Shown here: piece by piece, positions 53,644 through 62,286 of the stretch
How positions within the stretch are numbered: position 1 is the stretch's first letter
How the letters are laid out: each line of letters starts with the position of its first letter
NCBI GenBank assembly: GCA_002104535.1
Contig: NBOG01000009.1
Coordinates: 62,001-126,000 of the forward strand
Length of the DNA stretch: 64,000 nt
Direction: 5' to 3'
Origin: Cognaticolwellia sediminilitoris
Lineage (GTDB): Bacteria; Pseudomonadota; Gammaproteobacteria; Enterobacterales; Alteromonadaceae
Notes under the pieces: model-generated
What the model was told of the DNA's origin: nothing
What the model saw: the letters and a program-made list of their open reading frames with translations, nothing else
Databases searched by the model: none
Position numbers and translations under genes: made by a program

Positions 53644-55581
53644 CTTTAAATGACTGGCTGGTTTTACTTCTTCTAGCGTTTCTGTACCTGTATCTGTATC
53701 TGTATCTGTATTTACTTTTACCGATTCATTTACCGTTGGTTGGTAATCAAGCGGAGCGTCAATTAAAATTTGGCGAATTTTAGCTTCGTCTTCATCACGC
53801 ATAGCATCTTTTAGGTGGTCAATTATTTTTGCTACATCGCTATGATGCAATGAACGTTCGCTCGCCGTTAAAATACGTTGATGTTGCGTTTCTTTAGGGT
53901 TATCCCCTATCAATAGTTCTTCATAGAGTTTTTCACCAGGTCTTAAACCACTGTACTCGATAACAATATCACCAAGTGGATTTGCGTCGTCTTTAATGGT
54001 TAAACCCATTAAATGTGTCATCTTGTAGGCTAAGTCGACAATTTTAACCGGACTGCCCATGTCTAATACAAAAACATCTCCGCCCGTACCCATGGCACCA
54101 GCTTGTATCACTAATTGTGCCGCTTCAGGTATAGTCATAAAGTAGCGAATAATATCAGGGTGAGTGATGGTTATTGGGCCGCCACGTTTAATTTGTTTTT
54201 TAAATAGCGGTACAACAGATCCCGAAGAGCCCAGTACATTACCAAAGCGAACCATGACAAAGCGAGTGTTGTGATCTTTTTTAGCAAAGCCTTGTAAAAC
54301 CAATTCGGCTAAACGCTTTGTCGCCCCCATTACATTGGTTGGTCTTACCGCTTTGTCGGTTGAGATCAATACAAAAGTTTCAACTTCACAATAAATGGCT
54401 GCTTGGGCTATTTCGTAAGTGCCTAATACGTTGTTTGTTACCCCGGCGATAACATTGTTTTCTACCATTGGAACATGTTTATATGCTGCAGCATGGTAGA
54501 TGGTTTGAACGTTATGCTTGTTGAAAATATGGGTCATTAGCATGCCATTTTGGACATTACCAATTAATGGCTCAACATGTAGCGGATTATTGCTTTCTGC
54601 TAAAAGCTCACTGAGTTCTTGGTGAATTTCATAAAGCAACGCTTCACTAACATCGAGTAAGATTAGTTCTTTAGGGTTATTTAAAACAATTTGTCGGCAC
54701 AGCTCTTTACCGATTGAACCACCGGCACCTGAAACCATGACAATTTTATCGGTAATGTTTGCACTGAGTAATTCAGCAATAGGTTCAACAGGTTTACGGC
54801 CAAGTAATTCGTCTACAGATACTTCGCGAAGTTCATCAATACTGCGTTTACCTGAAACGATATCTGACATGTCAGGCACGATAAGTAATTCAAGTGCGTG
54901 GGGCTCTATTTGCGCAACGATTTGTTTTAAACGAATAGGGTCGACTTGTGGTATTGCGATTAATACTTTGAATTGCCCGTGTTTTTTAATTAACTTAGCA
55001 ATGTCTTGGTGAGGATGGATTTTTAGCCCTAAAACTCGGCGGCCAACATAACGCTTTTTTTCATCCAAAAATGCCAATGGTTGATATTTAGTGCCTTGAG
55101 ATAAAGCATGAACAAGTTGTCTACCAGCGCTACTTGCACCGTATATCACCACCCCTTCACGTTGGTCGAACAAACGTTTTGTAGAAATTAAGCCGACTAA
55201 TGCTCTGACGCCTGCGATTTGAATGCTGGCAAGTACTAAAAATACAATAGGGACAGAGCGCGGAACGAAAGCATCAACAAAAAAGCTGCTTAAATAAAAG
55301 ATGAAACTGGCAGCGATTAATAATAATTGAATTCTTAAGAAGGCTTTTGCATTAAAAAATCGTACAACAGAATTATAAACGTCAAAAGCATAAAATAAGG
55401 CGAGGGTAGAGCTAGCTACTGCAACAAATGCTAAGTTTTCTTTTAGGGATATTTCAATATTATCAAAGCCTAAGCGAATAATATAAGAAAAATAGAATGC
55501 AATAAACAGAGCGAATAGATCAAAAGCAAGCGCCAAGCTCAATTTAATCGAACTTGGTATTAAATCAATACGTCTAACCAT
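53629..55581 (-). CDS. Membrane UDP-GlcNAc 4,6-dehydratase (PglF/WbpM-like)
   Basis: A 650-residue protein with four N-terminal membrane helices (about 12-32, 50-66, 84-102, 108-130), a nucleotide-binding middle domain (VVIYGASSAGRQLV), and a C-terminal short-chain dehydrogenase domain: VSGAGGSIGKE 283-293, STDK 407-410, and TNVMGATK (Met418, Lys422). Met instead of Tyr in the MxxxK active site is typical of PglF/WbpM-type 4,6-dehydratases. It starts the synthesis of 2,4-diamino- or 6-deoxy-amino sugars. The C-terminal coding end has a hexanucleotide repeat giving Asp-Thr pairs. Last gene of a minus-strand sugar operon. Confidence 0.92.
   Translation of the reverse strand: MVRRIDLIPSSIKLSLALAFDLFALFIAFYFSYIIRLGFDNIEISLKENLAFVAVASSTLALFYAFDVYNSVVRFFNAKAFLRIQLLLIAASFIFYLSSFFVDAFVPRSVPIVFLVLASIQIAGVRALVGLISTKRLFDQREGVVIYGASSAGRQLVHALSQGTKYQPLAFLDEKKRYVGRRVLGLKIHPHQDIAKLIKKHGQFKVLIAIPQVDPIRLKQIVAQIEPHALELLIVPDMSDIVSGKRSIDELREVSVDELLGRKPVEPIAELLSANITDKIVMVSGAGGSIGKELCRQIVLNNPKELILLDVSEALLYEIHQELSELLAESNNPLHVEPLIGNVQNGMLMTHIFNKHNVQTIYHAAAYKHVPMVENNVIAGVTNNVLGTYEIAQAAIYCEVETFVLISTDKAVRPTNVMGATKRLAELVLQGFAKKDHNTRFVMVRFGNVLGSSGSVVPLFKKQIKRGGPITITHPDIIRYFMTIPEAAQLVIQAGAMGTGGDVFVLDMGSPVKIVDLAYKMTHLMGLTIKDDANPLGDIVIEYSGLRPGEKLYEELLIGDNPKETQHQRILTASERSLHHSDVAKIIDHLKDAMRDEDEAKIRQILIDAPLDYQPTVNESVKVNTDTDTDTGTETLEEVKPASHLKLVVN
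53681..53710. repeat. Hexanucleotide tandem repeat TCTGTA x5
   Basis: Five head-to-tail TCTGTA units, the second with a T-to-C change, inside the C-terminal tail of the dehydratase. On the coding strand they give alternating Thr-Asp (with one Gly and Glu). The repeat number could vary by slippage without frameshift because each unit is two codons. Confidence 0.9.
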
Positions 55582-55718
55582 GAAAATACACCTTACAACA
55601 CGCCGCTTTAATGCAAAACTGCAATAACGATCTTTAAGGGCTATTCTTGCAACAAATTGTTACATTGTCATTGTTTAATTGTAGAATTATTGTAAATAAC
55701 TTATATCCAGGTTGAGCT

Positions 55719-56900
55719 TTAGGCTTTGTTGTCAATAATATCAAGTGCTTGGCTTAGCGCTATACACACGGTATCCATTTCTTTTTGAGTCAACGTTGGG
55801 TGTACTAAAAACATTAAGCTTATCTCACCTAGTGTTTTAGCATTTGGTAAGTCCACTTTTGGTCTTAAGTTGGTACCTTCAAAGGCCTTTTCTTTATACA
55901 CTTCAGAGCAACTGCCGGAGTAGCATGGCACATTCAATTCATTAATAACGTTTATGATGTCGTCACGCGAAGTGTTAGCAGGTACTTTGTCAGGGTCAAT
56001 AAAAACATAGCATTTGTAATAGGCGTGGACAATATATTCGGGCACATTAGGCACGATTAACCAAGGATATTGCCGACAAACTTGAAAGATTTTTTCTGCA
56101 TTTTCATTACGTAGTTTAGTCCAATTAGGCATGTGTTTAAGTTGAATACGACCAATAGCTGATTGCATTTCTGTCAATCGCCAATTGGTGCCAAAGCTTT
56201 CATGCAACCATCGATAACCCGGAGGATGCTGCTTTTCATAAACGGCAGCATAAGATTTTCCATGATCTTTAAACGCCCACGCTTTACGCCAAAGTGTTTC
56301 GTTATTTGTGGTCAACATGCCGCCTTCACCACCGGTAGTCATTATTTTATCTTGGCAAAATGACCACGCAGCTATATCACCTATACTACCAACGGATTGG
56401 CCTTTGTATTTTGTGCCGTGTGCTTGAGCGCAGTCTTCAATAACAAACAGATTATTTTGTTCAGCAAACAACATTATGTCATCCATATCACATGGCCAGC
56501 CAGCCAAGTGAACGCATATTATTGCTTTGGTTTTTTCTGTTAGTACCGCCTTACAAGTCTCGGCGCTGATATTTTGGCTATCAAGCTCAACGTCTGCAAA
56601 AATAGGGGTTGCTCCAGCATTGATAATGCTACTTATGGAAGCGATAAAAGTTCTGGAAGTTACTATAACCTCATCACCTTCGCCAATATCTAAAGCGTGT
56701 AAAGCTAAATCAAGGGCGAGGGTGCCGTTAGCAACGGCAATGGCATATGCGCTATCAGTGTAAGTAGCAAACTCTTTTTCAAAATCTCGGCCTTGCTGTC
56801 CGGTCCAGTAATTTACTTTATTAGATTTTAATACTTCGCTAACAGCTGAAATTTCTTCTTCGCTAAAGCTAGGCCATGGTGAAAGTGAGGTATTGAGCAC
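55719..56900 (-). CDS. DegT/DnrJ/EryC1-family sugar aminotransferase (PglE-like)
   Basis: A 393-residue PLP-dependent aminotransferase. The PLP-lysine lies in SFCQDKIMTTGGEGG (Lys185); YWTGQQGRDFEKEFA at the N-terminus and AVANGTLALDLALHAL are standard for the family. It would convert a 4-keto-6-deoxy sugar nucleotide to the 4-amino sugar, after the dehydratase. Its position between a PglD-like acetyltransferase and a PglF-like dehydratase strongly supports a bacillosamine-type role. Intergenic gap to the dehydratase is about 137 bp. Confidence 0.9.
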   Translation of the reverse strand: MLNTSLSPWPSFSEEEISAVSEVLKSNKVNYWTGQQGRDFEKEFATYTDSAYAIAVANGTLALDLALHALDIGEGDEVIVTSRTFIASISSIINAGATPIFADVELDSQNISAETCKAVLTEKTKAIICVHLAGWPCDMDDIMLFAEQNNLFVIEDCAQAHGTKYKGQSVGSIGDIAAWSFCQDKIMTTGGEGGMLTTNNETLWRKAWAFKDHGKSYAAVYEKQHPPGYRWLHESFGTNWRLTEMQSAIGRIQLKHMPNWTKLRNENAEKIFQVCRQYPWLIVPNVPEYIVHAYYKCYVFIDPDKVPANTSRDDIINVINELNVPCYSGSCSEVYKEKAFEGTNLRPKVDLPNAKTLGEISLMFLVHPTLTQKEMDTVCIALSQALDIIDNKA

Positions 56901-56918
56901 AGGTGATCCTATAAAATA

Positions 56919-57557
56919 TTAAATAAGTGAACGGACTGGGGTAGCAGGTACACCCAAATAAAGTTTATTGCTTTGGGTTGAGCCAGTGATCACAGCACCA
57001 GCACCAGACTGAGTATTTTCAGCAAGGGTAATATATTCGATCACTGAACTGCCGATGCCTAACCAAGAAAATTGGCCGACATTGACTCCTCCAGCAATAT
57101 TTACCCCCGGAGAAATATGGCAATAGGCTTGAATGTGGCAATCATGATCTACAGTGGCTGCGGTGTTAATAATGCAACCTTCGTCGATACGCGCACCAGT
57201 ATTAACCACGGCATTGGCAAAAATAACCACACCTGAAGCAACCTTACTTTTTTTGCTGATAAATGCAGTTGGGTGAATTAAAGTTGAAATAAAACAACTG
57301 TCTGAAGCCAACTGTTGTAATAAACTCGCCCTTAATTTGTTATTACCTATGGCGACGATAAAGTCAGCAGTATCGCGATATTGATGCCAGTTTTTGATCG
57401 GGCCAACAAGATTCTTTTGGGCATTTGGCGATGTGTTTTCGAAGCAATCATCTAAGAATATAATGTTGTTGTAACAGCCAATACTTTCAGCGCAATCTTC
57501 GACTACACGACCATGACCACCAGCGCCGATAATAACTAATGTTTTATTTTTATTCAT
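56919..57557 (-). CDS. Sugar O/N-acetyltransferase, NeuD/PglD family
   Basis: A 212-residue protein with an N-terminal Rossmann-like sugar-binding part (VIIGAGGHGRVVEDCAESI, 8-26) and a C-terminal left-handed beta-helix of hexapeptide repeats. The conserved catalytic His is in TAATVDHDCHIQAYCHISPG. This is the PglD/NeuD layout, which N-acetylates the 4-amino sugar nucleotide. Its start overlaps the stop of the sugar transferase by 4 bp, and the aminotransferase follows 18 bp later. Confidence 0.9.
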   Translation of the reverse strand: MNKNKTLVIIGAGGHGRVVEDCAESIGCYNNIIFLDDCFENTSPNAQKNLVGPIKNWHQYRDTADFIVAIGNNKLRASLLQQLASDSCFISTLIHPTAFISKKSKVASGVVIFANAVVNTGARIDEGCIINTAATVDHDCHIQAYCHISPGVNIAGGVNVGQFSWLGIGSSVIEYITLAENTQSGAGAVITGSTQSNKLYLGVPATPVRSLI

Positions 57558-58156
57558 TGCTGACCCGTAAATTTACTCATAGTCGCTTCACCATCGGCAT
57601 TAATATCGGCTTGTGAGAAAACTTTTTTAATGGTGAGAAATATAATTTTAATATCAAGCCATAAAGATTGGTTATCAACGTACCAAACATCAAGAGAAAA
57701 CTTATCTTGCCAGCTTATGGCGTTGCGACCATTGACTTGCGCCCAACCGGTAATGCCTGGTTTAACATTGTGTCTTCTTGCTTGCTGCTCTGAATAAAGT
57801 GGTAAATATTCAACTAATAAGGGTCTTGGTCCAACTAAACTCATATCACCTTTGAGAACTGACCATAACCCGGGCAGTTCATCTAAACTGGAATTCCTTA
57901 ATTTTATGCCGAATTCAGTTAAGCGTTCGCTATCAGGTAACACGTTGCCATTCTCATCTGTAGCATCACGCATCGAGCGAAATTTTTTCATAGTGAAAAT
58001 TTCACCGTGTAAGCCAGGCCGTTGTTGACTGAATATTACCGGAGTGCCTAAATTTTTTGCTACTTTGCGTGCCACTATAATATAAATAGGGGAAAGTAAA
58101 ATTAGCGCAATAGATGCCGCTAGAATATCGAGGGTTCGTTTAATGAGTTTATACAT
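57554..58156 (-). CDS. Phosphoglycosyl transferase (PglC-like)
   Basis: About 200 residues from the ATG 58154-58156 (the MYKLIKRTLDI start seen in PglC); extended starts upstream lack a ribosome binding site. One N-terminal re-entrant membrane helix, then FTMKKFRSMRD, SSLDELPGLWSVLKGDMSLVGPRPLL with the catalytic Asp-Glu pair (DE in SLDELP), and GITGWAQVNGRN. These are the monotopic phosphoglycosyl transferases that move a sugar-1-phosphate to undecaprenyl phosphate. It starts the glycan and is the first gene of the minus operon. Confidence 0.9.
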   Translation of the reverse strand: MYKLIKRTLDILAASIALILLSPIYIIVARKVAKNLGTPVIFSQQRPGLHGEIFTMKKFRSMRDATDENGNVLPDSERLTEFGIKLRNSSLDELPGLWSVLKGDMSLVGPRPLLVEYLPLYSEQQARRHNVKPGITGWAQVNGRNAISWQDKFSLDVWYVDNQSLWLDIKIIFLTIKKVFSQADINADGEATMSKFTGQQ

Positions 58157-58281
58157 AATGAATGGCATACATTCAGCAAGCTGAAGCTGCAATTTTCCGT
58201 TTTCGCTTTATTTTCCAATATAACAGGAGTAAATTGAACAGTACAATAATAACAAATTGATTTTCACATCTAAGCCTAATT

Positions 58282-58713
58282 ATGCACGCAGTTGTCCGTT
58301 TATATTATTTATCACGTTGGTGCTATTTAAAAAAAATTCCTTTTCTACCAAAACTTATTTATTACTTTATCCGTATTGTTTTTGCATGTGATGTGAAATA
58401 TACCGCTGAAATCGGTGAAAATGTTGGATTTTTTCATAATGGTCTTGGTGTAGTTATCCATAAACACGCAAAAATTGGCGCGGGTACGTGTCTATATCAG
58501 AACGTAACCATTGGTGGAAATGGCAAGTCAGAAGCTGAAAATGGCATTCCTGTTATTGGAAAAAATGTTTTTATCGGCGCAGGGGCTGTTATTCTTGGAC
58601 CAGTTACAATTGGAGATAATGCCCGCATTGGCGCTAATTCAGTAGTGTTAAATGATGTTGCTGCCAATACAACAGTTGTTGGCTCTCCAGCCAAAGTCAT
58701 CAACAAGGGCTAA
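58282..58713 (+). CDS. Serine acetyltransferase-like hexapeptide acyltransferase
   Basis: A 143-residue protein with an N-terminal hydrophobic helical segment and left-handed beta-helix repeats: EIGENVGFFHNGLGVVIHKHAKIGAGTCLYQNVTIG and VIGKNVFIGAGAVILGPVTI in shorter pieces. The HNGLGVVIH segment matches the CysE/WecB-like capsular acetyltransferases (about half a full CysE). In a glycan cluster it likely O-acetylates a sugar instead of making O-acetylserine. Divergent from the PglC-like gene; 9 bp before the first glycosyltransferase. Confidence 0.82.
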   Translation: MHAVVRLYYLSRWCYLKKIPFLPKLIYYFIRIVFACDVKYTAEIGENVGFFHNGLGVVIHKHAKIGAGTCLYQNVTIGGNGKSEAENGIPVIGKNVFIGAGAVILGPVTIGDNARIGANSVVLNDVAANTTVVGSPAKVINKG

Positions 58714-58722
58714 GGCATAATT

Positions 58723-59859
58723 ATGTTACCAACGCCTGAGCCAAAAAAAGTCCTACATGTTTTTATGAATTTGAATTTAGGTGGTGCAGAAAGTCGCATT
58801 ATGGATTTATTTCGTAGCCAAGATGCTAATGTCTTGGTCAATGACTTTCTGATCATGACCCCTGAACATTGCCATTTTACTGATGAAGTGCTCGCCAAAG
58901 GTGGGAAAATTCATGTTATAGACAGTCCTCGTAATGGCATCTTGAAAAACTTATGGCAGTTATATCAACTGCTGCGAAAAAAACCACAGTACACAGCAAT
59001 TCATGCGCATACCTCTTATTATTCTGGCCTTTGTGTTTTTATCGCTTTTTTAGCGGGTATTTCAGGCCGTGTTACTCATGCCCGCAATACCAGTACGGGT
59101 ATTGATAGTTTTCCAACCCGAGCCATGTTAACCATTGGTCGACAATTAAGTGCATTATTTGCCACCAGCCGCTTTGCTATTTCAACAGATGCGGGAGAGT
59201 TTTTATATGGCACTACGTCAGCGAATAAAAAGCTAAGTAAAGCTTGTTTTGAGGTAATACCCAATGCATTTGATTTTCGTAAAATCAAACATATTCAAAG
59301 TGCCAGTGATGAAGTAAAAATAAGCCGCGACATTGATCCAAAAAGACTCAACGTGGTTTGTGTCGGTCGTTTTTATCCAGTTAAAAATCATGATTTTTTA
59401 TTAAGCGTTATGCGTAGTCTTGCTGATGAAAGAAGTGACTTTTGTTTACATTTAATTGGTGATGGCGAACTGAATCAAGCGCTACAAACACAAGTTCAGC
59501 AATTAGAGTTAACAGAGAATGTTAGGTTTTGGGGGAAAAGATCAGATGTTGCTGAATTGCTAGCATTGTTTGATGTCATGGTTATGACCTCAAAGAGTGA
59601 AGGACTTGGCGTAGCGGCTTTAGAAGCCCAAGCTGCAGGTTTACCTTGTGTACTTTCTACTGGCATACCAACAGAAGCTGATATTGGTTTGGGACTATGC
59701 AGATTTTTGCCATTAAGTTTAAGCGCAAATGAATGGAGCGGGGTCATTCAGCAGCAGGCCCTATTATCACCTGTTAGTAAAGTCGATATTGAACAAAAAT
59801 TTGAGCAGCTAGGTTATAGTTTATCAGCTACACGTCAACGATATTTGGATGCCTATTAA
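58723..59859 (+). CDS. Glycosyltransferase, GT-B family (first)
   Basis: A 378-residue protein with two Rossmann-like domains. N-terminal: VLHVFMNLNLGGAESRIMDL (acceptor side). C-terminal GT4-type: VVCVGRFYPVKNHDFLLSVM, IGDGELNQAL, VMTSKSEGLGVAALEAQAAG with the E-x7-E motif that binds the nucleotide sugar. It should add a sugar to the lipid-linked glycan in the cytoplasm. Its end overlaps the next glycosyltransferase by some bases, depending on which start that gene uses. Confidence 0.9.
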   Translation: MLPTPEPKKVLHVFMNLNLGGAESRIMDLFRSQDANVLVNDFLIMTPEHCHFTDEVLAKGGKIHVIDSPRNGILKNLWQLYQLLRKKPQYTAIHAHTSYYSGLCVFIAFLAGISGRVTHARNTSTGIDSFPTRAMLTIGRQLSALFATSRFAISTDAGEFLYGTTSANKKLSKACFEVIPNAFDFRKIKHIQSASDEVKISRDIDPKRLNVVCVGRFYPVKNHDFLLSVMRSLADERSDFCLHLIGDGELNQALQTQVQQLELTENVRFWGKRSDVAELLALFDVMVMTSKSEGLGVAALEAQAAGLPCVLSTGIPTEADIGLGLCRFLPLSLSANEWSGVIQQQALLSPVSKVDIEQKFEQLGYSLSATRQRYLDAY

Positions 59860-59863
59860 TCTC

Positions 59864-60958
59864 ATGAAAAAAATTAGAGTTTTACAAGTTATACCGGCAT
59901 TAACATTGGGTGGAATTTCTTCCGTGGTAATGAATTGGTATCGGCATTTAGACTCAAGTAAATATCAGTTTGATTTTGTTAGTTTTAATGATGGCCCGCT
60001 ACGAGATGAAATAACAGCTTTAGGGGGTGAAATATATATTTTACCAACCATAAAGCAACGACCTTTTCACCATTTACGTGCGGTCAATAAAATACTTGCC
60101 AGTCAGCCGTGTTACGATGTGGTGCATGTGCACAATAGCTTTAAAAATGGCATTCTACTTTGGTTGGCAAAGCGAAAAGGTATACCTGTACGTGTTTGTC
60201 ATTCTCATACCAGTGGTGTTGAAAACAAACTTTTATTACCTTTTATGGGGTTATTTAAAGCTATTGTAACTAGGGCAAGCAATGTCCATTTGGCCTGTGG
60301 TGAAAATGCGGGCGACTTTTTATATGACCAACAGCCTTTTACCGTTATTAATAATGCCATTTCAGTCCAACGTTATTTAACTAACACAAACAATACCGAT
60401 GAAATTAAGCAGCGATTTCAATTACCAACAGATAAAAAATTAATCTTACATGTTGGGCGTTTTTCGATTGTAAAAAATCATCAATTTCTGATGCGTCTAG
60501 CGTTAGAAGAGTCCTTGGATGCAACTGTACATTTTGTTTGTGTCGGTGAAGGGCCATTAAAATCAGACTTTGCTGAACAAATTCAACGAGAAAATTTACA
60601 GTCTCGTTTTACTTTATTACCCGCAACGCCTGAAATTCCAGCTTTATTACAAAGTGCTGATGCGTTCATAATGCCGTCATTATTTGAGGGCATTTCTGTA
60701 GCATTATTAGAAGCGCAAGCGGCAGCCTTGCCGTGTTTAATTTCTGACACTATTGCAAAAGAATCTGATATGGGGCTGAATTTGATTTCATTCCATAGGT
60801 TAGAGAGCACATTGACTTGGTTGAATAAGTTAAATCAGTTACCTGAGGTGAGCTTATCAAATAGTGAAATTAGTGCTGCTTTTTTTGAGAAAGGCTTTTC
60901 AACTGAGAGCGTGCTTGATCAGCTAACTGATTTTTATAAATTACGTGGTTCGTTTTGA
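59864..60958 (+). CDS. Glycosyltransferase, GT4-like (second)
   Basis: About 364 residues from the ATG at 59864 (MKKIRVLQVIPALTLGG), or five codons longer from an ATG at 59849 that overlaps the preceding gene. GT-B fold: SSVVMNWYRHL, HVGRFSIVKNHQFL, CVGEGPLKSDF and the E-x7-E motif in SLFEGISVALLEAQAA. The GxxSVVMNWYRHLD start resembles EpsF-like exopolysaccharide glycosyltransferases. Overlaps the next gene's start. Confidence 0.88.
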   Translation: MKKIRVLQVIPALTLGGISSVVMNWYRHLDSSKYQFDFVSFNDGPLRDEITALGGEIYILPTIKQRPFHHLRAVNKILASQPCYDVVHVHNSFKNGILLWLAKRKGIPVRVCHSHTSGVENKLLLPFMGLFKAIVTRASNVHLACGENAGDFLYDQQPFTVINNAISVQRYLTNTNNTDEIKQRFQLPTDKKLILHVGRFSIVKNHQFLMRLALEESLDATVHFVCVGEGPLKSDFAEQIQRENLQSRFTLLPATPEIPALLQSADAFIMPSLFEGISVALLEAQAAALPCLISDTIAKESDMGLNLISFHRLESTLTWLNKLNQLPEVSLSNSEISAAFFEKGFSTESVLDQLTDFYKLRGSF

Positions 60959-62286
60959 TAGGTCATATACTTGCACTAGCACGGAAAATTAATCTTGAAA
61001 TTGCACTTTGCGCAATATTTATTATTATTTATGGCATTACGACTAGTGCACCATTATTACTACTGGTTGTGATCGTGGGAATTGTATCTGCAGCCGTTTT
61101 ACCTTTTGGTCGTAGTTTGCAGCTTGCCTTCTTTTTATTGCCTTGCTCTGAGGTTTTTACTCAGTCACCTTATATTTCAATTTCGCTATTAACTTTTATT
61201 TTTTTAGCGATGTTCGGCCGCTATATACTAACTCATGTTGCTGAAACAGAATATTCGCAACCGGGCTTGTTGTTGTTGTTGTTAGTGCTACTTTATGAAC
61301 TTGGACATGTTTTTTATAACCCTATAATGGTTTCTTCTACCACGATTCGTTGGTCGATATTTTTTATATTTACTTCGTTTTTATTGTTCGACAGAAATAA
61401 ATATTGTTCATTTTCACAATTACGCTTTGCACTCTTGTGTGGAATTATAGCGTCAACTTTATATGGGTTATTGCATCAGCAATTTGCGCCAGTCAGCACA
61501 CACTCTGTCAAAATCATTACTCGATTTGCTGGTGGTGCAGGTGACCCGAATAATTTTGGCTTATTCTGTTTGCTTTTAATTTATTTTTATTTGCCGACCA
61601 TTCCCCGTGAAAAAATACCTAAAACAACTTATATAATAATTCTGATGATGCTTGCGTTTGGCACGTTAACGGTTTCACGCAGTTTTTTCATTGTCGCAAC
61701 GCTTAGCTTATTGATGTACTTCTTTTTTTATTATCGTACGGCACTGGGCGATATTATGGTTAGATTTCTAATTTTCCTTAATGGCTTACTAATTTTATTT
61801 TGTTTGTACTGGCTCAGTGGTGCAACTTTTATAGGTGAATTAGATATATTTGCCAGATTTAACGGCGACAATCTATCGGACTTAACTGGCTCTAGAAGCG
61901 ATATTTTGCAAGAGTATGTAAAGCTTTTCTTTGAATTACCTTACGGTTTTATACTTTTAGGTGCAGGTATTAATGGGTATTTGGGTTATTACAATTACTA
62001 TTTTTTACAAGCAGGTCTATTCCCAGAAGTGGTAGGTCCGCACAATACATTGTTGGAAATTATCATCAGTTTTGGCTTACTTGGTTTCGTGCTGTTTGCT
62101 ACTTATATCTACTTAGGATTTCGTGCAGAACGAATTCGTACTGGTAGTACACATATATTTCGCTTAGCGTGGATCCCAATATTAGTTTTTGTACTGTACT
62201 GTTTTAGCCTACAAAATTTAGGAAAGTATGGCAGTTACTTTATCTTAATGCTCATTGTTTATAACACTTACCGAAAAGATGCTTAA
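60955..62286 (+). CDS. O-antigen/capsule polymerase, Wzy-like
   Basis: A 443-residue membrane protein with about 11-12 helices. It starts at TTG overlapping the previous gene's stop. The large periplasmic loop between late helices holds LTGSRSDILQEYVKLFFELP and the VGPHNTLLEIIISFG segment, an O-antigen ligase/polymerase signature with the conserved His. Without a WaaL/PglL pilin-ligase context, and beside a Wzx-like flippase, a polymerase that joins repeat units in the periplasm is the better reading. Confidence 0.75.
   Translation: MIGHILALARKINLEIALCAIFIIIYGITTSAPLLLLVVIVGIVSAAVLPFGRSLQLAFFLLPCSEVFTQSPYISISLLTFIFLAMFGRYILTHVAETEYSQPGLLLLLLVLLYELGHVFYNPIMVSSTTIRWSIFFIFTSFLLFDRNKYCSFSQLRFALLCGIIASTLYGLLHQQFAPVSTHSVKIITRFAGGAGDPNNFGLFCLLLIYFYLPTIPREKIPKTTYIIILMMLAFGTLTVSRSFFIVATLSLLMYFFFYYRTALGDIMVRFLIFLNGLLILFCLYWLSGATFIGELDIFARFNGDNLSDLTGSRSDILQEYVKLFFELPYGFILLGAGINGYLGYYNYYFLQAGLFPEVVGPHNTLLEIIISFGLLGFVLFATYIYLGFRAERIRTGSTHIFRLAWIPILVFVLYCFSLQNLGKYGSYFILMLIVYNTYRKDA

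Noticed and set aside
53681-53710. The hexanucleotide repeat as a possible CRISPR or iteron array
   Set aside because: Units are 6 bp with no spacers and lie in a coding frame.
55582-58281. Search for an ops/JUMPstart element controlling the glycan genes
   Set aside because: No GGCGGTAG-type sequence found near either operon start.
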